From Bacteroidales bacterium (GTDB taxonomy: Bacteria; Bacteroidota; Bacteroidia; Bacteroidales; VadinHA17): a stretch of 37,128 nucleotides of DNA. The translations under genes and the position numbers were made by a program. Location of the stretch: NCBI GenBank assembly GCA_025454775.1, contig JALONU010000038.1, positions 1 to 37,128 on the forward strand, written 5' to 3'. Positions 1 to 7,412 of this stretch are shown here, piece by piece; position 1 is the stretch's first letter, and each line of letters opens with the position of its first letter. The notes below the pieces were generated by a model. That model ran no database searches, was not told where the DNA came from, and saw only the letters and a list, made by a program, of their open reading frames with translations.

Positions 1-234
1 TATCGGGCATGGCAGGGGTGCTGCACTGGGTGACTCGCTTGCAAATATTTTGGCATTTGCCGGGTACGACTTGATCAGTTCCAGGTAAAGGACGAGTGCT
101 TCCTGGTATTCCTCGAAGAGCACGTAGGCTTCCGCTTCATGGAATTTTAGCTTGTTTTCGATTCTTGCCTGGGAGAGTGCAGGATTTACCGTCAGCAGCG
201 AAATTGCAGAAATCAGCAGAAGAGACCTTTTCAT
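1..234 (-). CDS. Secreted TPR-like protein, N-terminal part (cut by window edge)
   Basis: This open frame is missing from the ORF track because it runs off the left edge. It starts at an ATG (234) and encodes 78 residues. The first ~22 residues look like a Sec signal peptide (MKRSLLLISAISLLTV..., small residues before SQA). The next stretch (KFHEAEAYVLFEEYQEALVLYLEL) has the pattern of a TPR helix pair, as in Bacteroidetes TPR/OmpA proteins such as PorE. From about residue 58 the frame stops looking like a TPR (KIFASESPSAAPLPCPI). Another frame of the same strand gives NICKRVTQCSTPAMPD, which fits the expected continuation better, so a one-base indel near 48-51 is suspected. The E2 gene upstream on the same strand is 246 bp away. 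The exact family cannot be named from this fragment. Confidence 0.6.
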   Translation of the reverse strand, partial: MKRSLLLISAISLLTVNPALSQARIENKLKFHEAEAYVLFEEYQEALVLYLELIKSYPANAKIFASESPSAAPLPCPI

Positions 235-349
235 TTTTCTAAATCAGGTGTTGGTCCGATAAAACCCCGTGCCCGGATAACTGCTGTTAAATCCCCCTTG
301 AAAGGCAGATCTCCCGGCTTTAGTTTTTTCGTTTCTAAACTATTGGCTA

Positions 350-370
350 CTAATATAACAGAAATATTAG
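350..370. repeat. Perfect inverted repeat, 7-bp arms
   Basis: CTAATAT, a 7-nt spacer, then ATATTAG. The arms are perfectly complementary but AT-only apart from one C/G, so folding would be weak. It sits 5 bp from the next hairpin. Confidence 0.45.
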
Positions 371-375
371 ATAAC

Positions 376-400
376 GGGCAAAAAGATTATGCCCTTTTTT
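376..400 (+). terminator. Candidate intrinsic terminator (plus-strand polarity)
   Basis: GGGCA, a 9-nt loop and TGCCC form a 5-bp GC-rich stem followed at once by six T. The T tract fits plus-strand transcription, but no plus-strand gene precedes it in the window. On the minus strand, downstream of the E2 gene, the same hairpin lacks a T tract. It may end antisense transcripts or act as an insulating hairpin. Confidence 0.4.
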
Positions 401-480
401 CGACAGGAGGGGGTGCAATGGTATCCTGTGCTCACTGGCCGCTGAAACCCGGGAAATGGTTGCTGATGCCCTGTATATGG

Positions 481-1767
481 TCAGATCAGGTCGACAGGAT
501 AGTTCTCAAGGATCTCCTTGACCCTGTTGAGAAATTTTCCTGCAAGAGCTCCGTCGATGACACGGTGGTCGTAGCTGAGCGATAATATCATGATCTGTCT
601 TATGGCAATCACATCACCGTCGGGGGTTTCGAGGACCGCCGGCATCTTCCTCACAGCACCGGTTCCGAGGATGGCTGCCTGGGGCTGGTTTATTATCGGG
701 GTCCCTGAAAGATTGTTGTAGCTGCCAAAGTTTGTAATAGTGAAGGTCCCGCCCGTAATTTCATCTGATTTCAGCTTGTTGTTCCTTGCCCTCTCCGCCA
801 GGTCGTTGACACTTCTTGCAAGTCCTGTAAGGCTCTTTTCATTGGCATTCTTTATAACGGGCACGATCAGGTTCCCGTCAGGAAGCGCTGTAGCCATGCC
901 GATGTTTATGTTCTTTCTCTTGATTATACTGGTTCCGTCGACCGAGATGTTTATCATTGGATAATCATAGAGAGCCCTCGCTGCAGCATCTATGAAAATG
1001 GGAGTAAGAGTCAGCTTCTGTCCTTCTGCAGCCAGGAACCTGTCCTTTACCGAGTTCCTCCAGTTTACCACCCTGGTAACGTCTGCGTCGATGAATGAGG
1101 TAACATGGGGGGAAGTTCTCTTTGAAAGTACCATGTGCTCTGCAATAAGCTTCCTTACCCGATCCATCTCAATCACCTCATCACCGCCCTGTTCAGGTAC
1201 AGGTTTCGCTTCGGCTGACGGGGATACCTGCTTAACGGGTTCTTCCTGTTTCTTCAACGATTTCAGGTATCCCAGGATATCGTCCCTGGTGATCCTTCCA
1301 TCCATGCCTGTGCCCTTTATTTTGTCGATCTCGCTGTAACTAAGCGATTCGCGTGCTGCTATGCTTCTTACCAGCGGAGACAGGAATTTGCCTGAAGGAG
1401 TTCTGCTCTTAAACCCTGAAGCCTCCGACTCGACACTTTTCTTCTCCGATTTCAATTCATTGATGGTTTCCCTGATCCTTTCAACTTCGAGGGAAACTTT
1501 ACGCGAATCTTCCGGTGAGGGAGTGCTGTTGTTACTTATTATTGCTATTGTCTCGCCAACCTTCACAGTTGAACCCTCCTTCGCGACGATCGAGATCAAC
1601 TTGCCCTGGGCAGGAGAAGGAACCTCCGAGTCTACCTTGTCGGTGGCTACCTCCACGAGAGGATCGTCTTCCTTCACTGAAGCTCCTTCAGAAACAAGCC
1701 ATTTTGTGATCGTAGCCTCGATCACTCCTTCACCCATTGCCGGAAGTATTACATTAACCTGTGCCAT
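481..1767 (-). CDS. Dihydrolipoamide acyltransferase, E2 of a 2-oxoacid dehydrogenase complex
   Basis: Transfers the acyl group from lipoamide to CoA in the core of a pyruvate or branched-chain 2-oxoacid dehydrogenase complex. The N-terminal lipoyl domain (1-75) carries the modifiable lysine in VEVATDKVDSE (K44). A variable linker is followed by a peripheral-subunit-binding domain (about 120-165, SPLVRSIAARESL). The catalytic domain fills the rest and ends with SYDHRVIDG, with the catalytic His at about 401. At 428 residues it is a normal one-lipoyl E2. The track start at 1770 is TTG; the ATG at 1767 gives MAQVNVILP, the usual E2 beginning. No E1 or E3 gene is in the window, so the substrate (pyruvate versus branched-chain) cannot be decided. 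It lies 103 bp after a glycosyltransferase, and I see no clear promoter. Confidence 0.9.
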   Translation of the reverse strand: MAQVNVILPAMGEGVIEATITKWLVSEGASVKEDDPLVEVATDKVDSEVPSPAQGKLISIVAKEGSTVKVGETIAIISNNSTPSPEDSRKVSLEVERIRETINELKSEKKSVESEASGFKSRTPSGKFLSPLVRSIAARESLSYSEIDKIKGTGMDGRITRDDILGYLKSLKKQEEPVKQVSPSAEAKPVPEQGGDEVIEMDRVRKLIAEHMVLSKRTSPHVTSFIDADVTRVVNWRNSVKDRFLAAEGQKLTLTPIFIDAAARALYDYPMINISVDGTSIIKRKNINIGMATALPDGNLIVPVIKNANEKSLTGLARSVNDLAERARNNKLKSDEITGGTFTITNFGSYNNLSGTPIINQPQAAILGTGAVRKMPAVLETPDGDVIAIRQIMILSLSYDHRVIDGALAGKFLNRVKEILENYPVDLI

Positions 1768-1870
1768 CAAAAATTCTTTTAGTTTCCGGAACTTACCCTG
1801 TCTTCCCTGAAGCGGGGAATTGAGAGTTTGTCCGTCATAAAAACAAGTATCCGGTAAAATGGTTCATGAG

Positions 1871-2752
1871 TCAGTTTTGCCGACCACTGAACATATTCAT
1901 TATCAGGTGCTTAGATAATGAAAGAGCACCGCTGAGAATTATCGCAGCAAGAAGGACCGGTTTGAGAAGCTTTGCTGACCCCGAGGAGTAGTGTTTCCTG
2001 ACGTATATTGCCATGGCCTGGTAGAACCATACGACCGCCCTGAGTTTTTTCTGAGTTGTGCTGCGTCCCTTGAAGTGAACAATCCGGGTTTCGGGGTAAT
2101 AATAGTTCTGGTAGCCGGCTTTCAGCAACCTCAGGCTGTAGTCAATATCTTCGCCGTACATAAAGAAATCCTCATCCAGGAGACCTGTTTTAATAACGGC
2201 TTCCCTTTTCAGGAACATGAAGGCTCCGGCAATCACCTCAACCTGTGAGGTTTTCATTTTGTCGAGGTCTCCGTGATAATACCTGTTGAATATCCCCGAG
2301 CGGGGGAAGAGATAATGGAATCCCGTCATTTTGAAGAATGCGGCACCCGGCGACGGAAGCGCCCTTTTTGATTCAGGAAGGTACTTTCCCCTGCCGTCCA
2401 CCATCATTACCCCGAGTGCCCCTGTATCCGGGCGATTATCCATGAAGCCAATGCACCTGCTGAAGGTATCCTCACCAACAATAGTATCGGGATTCAGAAG
2501 TAACATATAGCGTCCCGATGCTTCACGGAGAGCCTGGTTGTTAGCGGCGGCGTAGCCCCGGTTCACGGTGTTCCTTATAAGCCTGACATCCGGAAAGTTC
2601 TTTTCGATCATGCTGCAGGTGCCGTCAGTAGAATTATTGTCTGCCACGATGATCTCGGCGCTGATGCCGTGCGAGGCTTTCCTCACCGACAGCAGCGACT
2701 GTTCGAGGAAGTCCTTCACATTATAGCTAACAATAATGACGGACAGATCCAT
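1871..2752 (-). CDS. Family 2 glycosyltransferase
   Basis: A 293-residue GT-A glycosyltransferase, probably adding a sugar from a nucleotide-sugar to a surface glycan at the inner face of the cytoplasmic membrane. The start MDLSVIIVSYNVKDFL is typical of GT2. The metal-binding DXD-like site is in LLLNPDTIV (near 88) and the acidic acceptor motif is EDIDYSLRLLKAGY (about 200). A hydrophobic segment near the C-terminus (PVLLAAIILSGALSL) suggests membrane attachment. It resembles rhamnosyl/WbbL-like transferases, but the sugar is not predictable. It starts 6 bp after the aminotransferase stop, so the two are probably co-transcribed, although their functions do not obviously match. Confidence 0.85.
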   Translation of the reverse strand: MDLSVIIVSYNVKDFLEQSLLSVRKASHGISAEIIVADNNSTDGTCSMIEKNFPDVRLIRNTVNRGYAAANNQALREASGRYMLLLNPDTIVGEDTFSRCIGFMDNRPDTGALGVMMVDGRGKYLPESKRALPSPGAAFFKMTGFHYLFPRSGIFNRYYHGDLDKMKTSQVEVIAGAFMFLKREAVIKTGLLDEDFFMYGEDIDYSLRLLKAGYQNYYYPETRIVHFKGRSTTQKKLRAVVWFYQAMAIYVRKHYSSGSAKLLKPVLLAAIILSGALSLSKHLIMNMFSGRQN

Positions 2753-2758
2753 AAGCTA

Positions 2759-3973
2759 TCAGGAGCCTTTTATCTCTTCACTGATCACAGAGGCGAGACG
2801 CATGATCCCTTCCCTGATATCGGGCGGTGGGGAGAAAGAAAAGTTAAGCCTCATTGTGTTTCTTCCGGAGTCGTTGCAGAAGAATGAAGATCCCGACACA
2901 AAAGCCACGTTCTTTTCAATGGATTTCTTCAATACCTGGTCAGAATCGATACCCGCCGGAAGTGTTACGAAAAGGAAAAGGCCTCCCTGGGGCTCTGTCC
3001 ATGTCACATCTGCCGGCATGTAATTTCTGAGGCATTCAATCATATAGTTCCGTCTTTCTCCGTACAGGGCGATTGTCTTCCTGAGGTTAAGGTCGAGGAG
3101 TCCCTTCTCGATGTACCGGGCTATTATCTTTTGTACGAAGGCGGATGTGCAGAGGTCGGCTGTCTGCTTTGCCATCACCAGCCTGTCAATAATTTCGGCA
3201 TTTCCGATCACCCATCCAACCCTGAATCCAGGTGATAATATCTTGGAGAATGTGCACAGGGAAATTACCCTGCCCGTAGTGTCGAGCTCGCACATCATTC
3301 TTTGTGGTTCCCCTTCGAAGCGGATCTCCCTGTAGGGGCTGTCCTCGATCACCAGGAGATCATACTTTTCCGCTATTTCGATGATCTTCAGGCGCCTGGA
3401 CTCGGGAACAGTGATCCCTGCCGGGTTCTGGAAATCGGGAATGATATAGATGAATTTTATTTTCTTCCCAAGCTGCCTCAGATGTGACACTGTTTCTTCG
3501 AGTTCCCCGGGTATCATCCCCTGGTCGTCGAGCGGGATCCCCTTAAGCTTAGCCCCATATACCGAAAAAGCATTCAGTCCGCCGAGGTAGGAGGGCAGAC
3601 CGCAGATCACATAGTCGCCCGGATCGAGAAGGATCTTTGCCAGCAGGTCGAGCGCCTGCTGCGATCCTGTTGTGATGATAAGATTGTCGAGGCTGATGTC
3701 GAGGCCGTGGCTGCGATGACGTTCCGTCAGTGCTTTTCTCAGGGCAGGATCGCCTTCGGTAGTGCTGTACTGAAGACTTTCCGGGCCGTGTTTTTCCAGC
3801 ACTTCGGCAACAATTTCCTTAAGGTCGCTGACGGGGAATGTCTCAGGAGAGGGAAGGCCTCCCGCAAAGGAGATCATTCCCGGTTTCTGAAGAAGCTTCA
3901 GTATCTCCCTGATAGCCGAGCGTTTCATGCTCTTTCCCGAAACCGAAAGGTATTTCTTTACGGATTTTATCAT
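2759..3973 (-). CDS. PLP-dependent aminotransferase (2-aminoadipate/LysN-like, class I/II)
   Basis: A fold-type I aminotransferase of 404 residues. The N-terminus [12 protein letters not shown], the [10 protein letters not shown] cofactor-phosphate loop (101-110), FQNPAGITV (181-189) and the Schiff-base lysine in [15 protein letters not shown] (K244) are all present. This pattern belongs to the group of 2-aminoadipate/aromatic aminotransferases related to the catalytic domain of MocR regulators. No winged-helix domain is fused, so it should be an enzyme and not a regulator. Exact substrate is unknown. Its ATG overlaps the recR stop (ATGA), which indicates translational coupling. Confidence 0.88.
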   Translation of the reverse strand: MIKSVKKYLSVSGKSMKRSAIREILKLLQKPGMISFAGGLPSPETFPVSDLKEIVAEVLEKHGPESLQYSTTEGDPALRKALTERHRSHGLDISLDNLIITTGSQQALDLLAKILLDPGDYVICGLPSYLGGLNAFSVYGAKLKGIPLDDQGMIPGELEETVSHLRQLGKKIKFIYIIPDFQNPAGITVPESRRLKIIEIAEKYDLLVIEDSPYREIRFEGEPQRMMCELDTTGRVISLCTFSKILSPGFRVGWVIGNAEIIDRLVMAKQTADLCTSAFVQKIIARYIEKGLLDLNLRKTIALYGERRNYMIECLRNYMPADVTWTEPQGGLFLFVTLPAGIDSDQVLKKSIEKNVAFVSGSSFFCNDSGRNTMRLNFSFSPPPDIREGIMRLASVISEEIKGS

Positions 3974-4584
3974 TGCTGGTATGGATTTCTGTTGTTGATG
4001 GCGCGGCCCAGGGTTATTTCATCCGTATATTCAAGCTCATCGCCTATGGCAACACCCCTAGCCAGGGTGGTTATGGTGACATTATACCTGCCAAGCCTTC
4101 TGAAGAGGTAGTAGTTGGTGGTATCGCCCTCCATGGTGGTGCTCAGTGCAAATATCACCTCAGCAATGCCTCCTGCCTTCACCTTTTCCTCGAGGGAGTC
4201 GATGTTAAGGTCGGAAGGAGCCACACCGCCGACAGGCGAGATGATCCCGCCCAGAACATGGTACACTCCCCTGTACTGCCTTGTATTCTCTATTGCCATC
4301 ACATCCTGTATGTTCTCGACGACGCAGATCAGCGACCTGTCGCGCTTGTCGTCACTGCATATGCTGCAAATATCAGTGTCGGAGATGCTCCTGCATATTT
4401 TGCAGTAGTGGATCTCTTCCCGGAGCCTGATTACGGTTTCCCCGAATCTTTTCACCTCCGAAGCATCCCTTTTCAGAAGGTTCATGACAAGCCTGAAGGC
4501 AGTTTTTCGGCCCACCCCCGGCAGTGATGCAAATTCGTTTACCGCATTTTCGAGGAGCCTCGAGGGGAACTCATTGAAACTCAT
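3970..4584 (-). CDS. recR: Recombination mediator protein RecR
   Basis: RecR works with RecO (and RecF) to load RecA onto gapped single-stranded DNA. The 204-residue product has the helix-hairpin-helix [12 protein letters not shown] (21-32), a C4 zinc finger (C61, C64, C73, C76) and a Toprim domain (about 83-180), and ends [16 protein letters not shown] as RecR does. Length matches the family (~200). The track start at 4602 is a TTG that lies inside the predicted -7 promoter element. The ATG at 4584 ([15 protein letters not shown]) matches family N-termini. First gene of a coupled recR-aminotransferase-glycosyltransferase group. Confidence 0.95.
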   Translation of the reverse strand: MSFNEFPSRLLENAVNEFASLPGVGRKTAFRLVMNLLKRDASEVKRFGETVIRLREEIHYCKICRSISDTDICSICSDDKRDRSLICVVENIQDVMAIENTRQYRGVYHVLGGIISPVGGVAPSDLNIDSLEEKVKAGGIAEVIFALSTTMEGDTTNYYLFRRLGRYNVTITTLARGVAIGDELEYTDEITLGRAINNRNPYQQ

Positions 4585-4599
4585 TTCGAATTCTTTCGA

Positions 4600-4607
4600 C
4601 AAAAATA
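4600..4607 (-). promoter_or_regulatory. Predicted -7 element of recR
   Basis: Read on the minus strand the sequence is TATTTTTG, a full match to the Bacteroidetes TAnnTTTG element. Transcription would begin near 4593, about 9 nt before the recR ATG. No good -33 TTTG is at the usual spacing; a TTG lies further up (4632-4634). Confidence 0.5.
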
Positions 4608-4634
4608 ATTTAATTATTGCTTTAAAAAAAGCAA
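4604..4634. repeat. Two overlapping AT-rich inverted repeats between recR and symporter
   Basis: AATAATT-T-AATTATT (4604-4618) overlaps TTGCTTT-AAAA-AAAGCAA (4617-4634). Both have perfect 7-bp arms and lie in the divergent control region, the first covering the recR -7 element. They could be operators, but AT-rich sequence makes such symmetry by chance fairly often. Confidence 0.3.
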
Positions 4635-4661
4635 GTCATTCCGGGGTTGAATTCTTTTTGC

Positions 4662-4669
4662 TATCCTTG
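4662..4669 (+). promoter_or_regulatory. Predicted -7 element of the symporter gene
   Basis: TATCCTTG, one mismatch from TAnnTTTG and followed by CA as is common in this phylum. It predicts a start near 4676, about 12 nt before the ATG at 4688. It rules out the longer track ORF starting at 4484. Confidence 0.45.
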
Positions 4670-4687
4670 CATTTCCAATTGACTTCT

Positions 4688-6169
4688 ATGTCGCCTGCTG
4701 TTATACTCGGGGTTTTTCTGCTGTACACCATCATGCTCTTTGCTGTTACATGGATAACAGCCCGCAGGGCCGACAGCCAGTCATTCTTCATAGGCAACAG
4801 GAAATCTCCCTGGTTTGTGGTCGCATACGGAATGATAGGAGCTTCGCTTTCCGGAGTTACATTCATGTCGGTGCCGGGATGGGTGAGGGACACTCAGTTC
4901 AGCTATATGGTAGTGGTGCTGGGATACCTGGCCGGTTATTTTGTGATCGCCCTGGTGCTGCTGCCGCTGTATTACAGGCTGAAGCTTACTTCTATCTACA
5001 CCTATCTCGATCAGCGGTTCGGGTTCTGGTCGTACAAGACCGGGGCTGGCTTTTTCATACTTTCCAGGACTCTCGGGGCATCTCTGAGGATGTTCCTTGT
5101 GACAGGCGTTCTTCAGATATTCGTATTTGATGCCTGGAACATACCATTCTGGGTGAATGCGCTTGTTTTTATCATCCTTATTATCCTGTACACTCTCAAG
5201 GGAGGTATCAGAACCATAATCTGGACCGACACCCTCCAGACAACCTTTATGCTCCTTGCCGTTGTTCTTTCAATAATCTATATAAGCAAGGAGATGCAGA
5301 CACCTGTGCTCAGGCTCATACCTGAGATCTCGGACAAGGGCATCTCGCGGATGTTCATCACTGACTGGACCAATGAAAGGCATTTCCTGAAGCAGTTCTT
5401 CTCAGGGATGTTCATTACGATAACAATGACAGGGCTCGATCAGGAGATGATGCAGAAAAACCTGAGCTGCCGGAACCTGAGGGAAGCTCAGAAGAACATG
5501 TTCACCTTCAGCGGCATCCTTGTCCTGGTAAACCTCATGTTCCTTGTCCTGGGCGCCTTCCTCCTGATCTTTTCACGCAACAGGGGCGTGGATGTCCCAA
5601 TGTCCGACGAGCTGTTCCCGACTATCGCACTGAGGCACCTTGGACCCATGGCAGGGCTCGTGTTCCTGATCGGTCTCATTTCTGCTGCTTTCCCCAGCGC
5701 CGACGGTGCCATGACATCGCTGACAACTTCTGTCAGCATCGACTTCCTTGGCCTTGACAGGAGAAAAGATCTCTCCGAGCGGAAGGCAACAGGTATCAGG
5801 TACGCGGTGCATTTCTCCATAGCATTGCTGTTCTTCATCAGCATACTTGTATTCAGCACGCTGAACAACAGGGCTGTGATAGATAATCTCTTCACGATAG
5901 CAGGATACACATACGGACCCCTGCTGGGACTTTATTCATTCGGCCTTTTCACACAACGAAGGGTTAATGACCGGCTTACCCCGGTGATAGCAGTCATTTC
6001 TCCGCTGATTTGCTTCTTTCTGAGCAAATATTCGGTTCAGCTTTTCAACGGCTATAAATTCGGATTCGAACTTCTCCTTGTAAATGGATTCCTGACATTT
6101 ATGGGATTGCTGATCTTCAGCAGGAGATCAGGTTCTATCTCCCCAGGCCCTGCCGGCCGATGTTGCTGA
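4688..6169 (+). CDS. Sodium:solute symporter (SSS family)
   Basis: An inner-membrane Na+-coupled transporter of the SSS family (TC 2.A.21), about 493 residues with roughly 13 hydrophobic segments. Family features include the N-terminal ARRADSQSFFIGNRKSPW, the GGIRTIIWTDTLQT segment after TM5, and SADGAMTSLTTSVSIDFL in the second half, where Na+-site residues usually lie. The substrate (sugar, proline, sialic acid or another) is not decidable by eye. The track ORF begins at 4484, antisense to recR and upstream of the promoter; the ATG at 4688 (MSPAVILGVF) starts just before TM1. The last 35 bp overlap the convergent DUF6048-like gene, and the tail GPAGRCC is probably a non-conserved extension. 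Confidence 0.9.
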   Translation: MSPAVILGVFLLYTIMLFAVTWITARRADSQSFFIGNRKSPWFVVAYGMIGASLSGVTFMSVPGWVRDTQFSYMVVVLGYLAGYFVIALVLLPLYYRLKLTSIYTYLDQRFGFWSYKTGAGFFILSRTLGASLRMFLVTGVLQIFVFDAWNIPFWVNALVFIILIILYTLKGGIRTIIWTDTLQTTFMLLAVVLSIIYISKEMQTPVLRLIPEISDKGISRMFITDWTNERHFLKQFFSGMFITITMTGLDQEMMQKNLSCRNLREAQKNMFTFSGILVLVNLMFLVLGAFLLIFSRNRGVDVPMSDELFPTIALRHLGPMAGLVFLIGLISAAFPSADGAMTSLTTSVSIDFLGLDRRKDLSERKATGIRYAVHFSIALLFFISILVFSTLNNRAVIDNLFTIAGYTYGPLLGLYSFGLFTQRRVNDRLTPVIAVISPLICFFLSKYSVQLFNGYKFGFELLLVNGFLTFMGLLIFSRRSGSISPGPAGRCC

Positions 6170-6917
6170 AATCGGTTGATGTTCCCGGTTCTGCTTCTTC
6201 ATCCTCCTCTTCCTCAACCGGTTCAGGTTTGATCTGCACCCTGATCTTTTTGTATGGGATGCTCCAAGAAAGGTAATAGCTTATCCCGAAACTGAGGGTG
6301 CCTGTGGAAGAGCCATAGCCCGGGTAATACACTGGCCTGTAAGCCTTGTCAGCGCCGGTATAGATCATTTTCCTCACACTGATCAGCCATCCTATGCTGA
6401 AATTATTGAAGAGTTCTGCCCTGAACCCTCCTGCAACTTCAAGGTAATGCGCCCAGTTTGTCTTTGCAGGAAGGGCCGAAGAAACCCTGCCCCAGTAATT
6501 GTCGTGGCTGAACGAAGTCGTTTCAAAGGTGAATAACGAAAGACCGTAGCGTACACCTGCCCCCGCCCAGTATTTGCCTTCAGCCATTTCCGGTCTCAGG
6601 AAGTTGAAGTCGGCCCCGGCCTTGAAGAAAGGTCCTTTTGTCGTGAATTCATAATTATACTGGGAATAGAGGAAGTCTGAATATCCGCCTCCGGCATATG
6701 CAGAGATCTTTTCATTTATATCGAGGGCTGCAAAGCCTTCGAGGTTCATGCTGTTCCGGTCTGTGAAATAAATAACAGGTCCTGCAACTTCCAGCCCTGC
6801 CCTTATCCTGAGATCTACATCGACGCTGTCGGGAACAGGCTGAGCTTCCTCCTGTCCGTATGCAGAGATAGTTGAAGCCAGCAGAAGGCTAATAATATAT
6901 ACGGATATTTTCCTCAC
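6135..6917 (-). CDS. Outer-membrane beta-barrel-like protein (DUF6048-like)
   Basis: 260 residues with a signal peptide (MRKISVYIISLLLASTISA, then YGQ). The body has alternating aromatic/glycine strands (YAGGGYSDFLYSQYNY, GKYWAGAGVRYGLSLF, GTLSFGISYYLSW), which suggests a small outer-membrane barrel. The C-terminus is acidic (EPVEEEEDEEAEPG) and probably periplasmic. I link it to DUF6048 because of the fold pattern and its position after a DUF6452-like gene; the function is unknown. The only usable start is GTG at 6917, since an in-frame stop lies four codons upstream. It overlaps the upstream gene by 29 bp, which suggests coupled translation. Confidence 0.7.
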   Translation of the reverse strand: MRKISVYIISLLLASTISAYGQEEAQPVPDSVDVDLRIRAGLEVAGPVIYFTDRNSMNLEGFAALDINEKISAYAGGGYSDFLYSQYNYEFTTKGPFFKAGADFNFLRPEMAEGKYWAGAGVRYGLSLFTFETTSFSHDNYWGRVSSALPAKTNWAHYLEVAGGFRAELFNNFSIGWLISVRKMIYTGADKAYRPVYYPGYGSSTGTLSFGISYYLSWSIPYKKIRVQIKPEPVEEEEDEEAEPGTSTDFSNIGRQGLGR

Positions 6918-7353
6918 TAAAGGTTGTTATTGAAGTCTTCGTAACAGTGATGGTGTCGATGGTATTCTTCGTAAACACAGGATCATCTATCGTATGGTAA
7001 AAAGTGTAGCCGCATTCCTTTGATATCATATGGACCGTTGTCGTGTAAGTGAAGGAAACAGTGTCGTTGACCCCGTTTATCCTGAGGACCAGGCAGCACT
7101 GGCCGGTTGAAGCGTCGAGAGGGATCAGGGCAGGATTGATTCTCGATTTTTTGTAGATGAGGCTCGTATCCCTTCCGCATCCCCACATTGAAAGACTGTC
7201 GGGTGATGCTTTTACCGATGTGGCATAGTTGTAGAATGTGGCTTTTACAAATGCATTTGTTTCCTCGAAGCACGATCCGGGTGTGCATGAACCCTGTATA
7301 AGGGTCAGGAGCAGGACGGCAGGAGCAAAAATACGCTGTGTAAAATTCCTCAT
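6889..7353 (-). CDS. Small envelope lipoprotein (DUF6452-like)
   Basis: About 154 residues. The N-terminus (FAPAVLLLTLIQGSC) looks like a lipoprotein signal, with the lipobox Cys at about 23. Several cysteines follow (CFEE, WGCGRD, GQCCLVL, KECGY), including a CC pair. The middle holds short strand-like segments and the segment KECGYTFYHTIDDP near the end. This matches what I remember of DUF6452 proteins, which travel with DUF6048 in Bacteroidales. The track start at 7356 is GTG; the ATG one codon later is preferred and lies 11 nt from the predicted transcription start. Function unknown; probably acts with the overlapping downstream barrel protein. Confidence 0.65.
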   Translation of the reverse strand: MRNFTQRIFAPAVLLLTLIQGSCTPGSCFEETNAFVKATFYNYATSVKASPDSLSMWGCGRDTSLIYKKSRINPALIPLDASTGQCCLVLRINGVNDTVSFTYTTTVHMISKECGYTFYHTIDDPVFTKNTIDTITVTKTSITTFSEENIRIYY

Positions 7354-7370
7354 CACTTCTGATAACGGCT

Positions 7371-7378
7371 CAAAATTA
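7371..7378 (-). promoter_or_regulatory. Predicted -7 element of the DUF6452/DUF6048-like pair
   Basis: TAATTTTG on the minus strand, a full match to TAnnTTTG, 17 nt before the ATG at 7353. No convincing -33 element. Confidence 0.45.
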
Positions 7379-7412
7379 AGAAAATTACGAAGTGACGGGA
7401 GAAGGTCCTGTC

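Larger units (their letters stand above)
235..480. other. Non-coding gap with tandem hairpins
   Basis: No believable gene lies between the E2 stop and the truncated gene at the left edge. The plus-strand ORF 298..585 runs into the E2 gene antisense and has no family-like sequence. The gap holds two adjacent inverted repeats (350-370 and 376-394), listed separately. I see no good promoter for the leftmost gene here. Confidence 0.5.

Noticed and set aside
298-585. Plus-strand 95-aa ORF at the left end
   Set aside because: Half of it is antisense to the well-supported E2 gene, it has no recognisable family pattern, and the terminator-like hairpin at 376-400 lies inside it.
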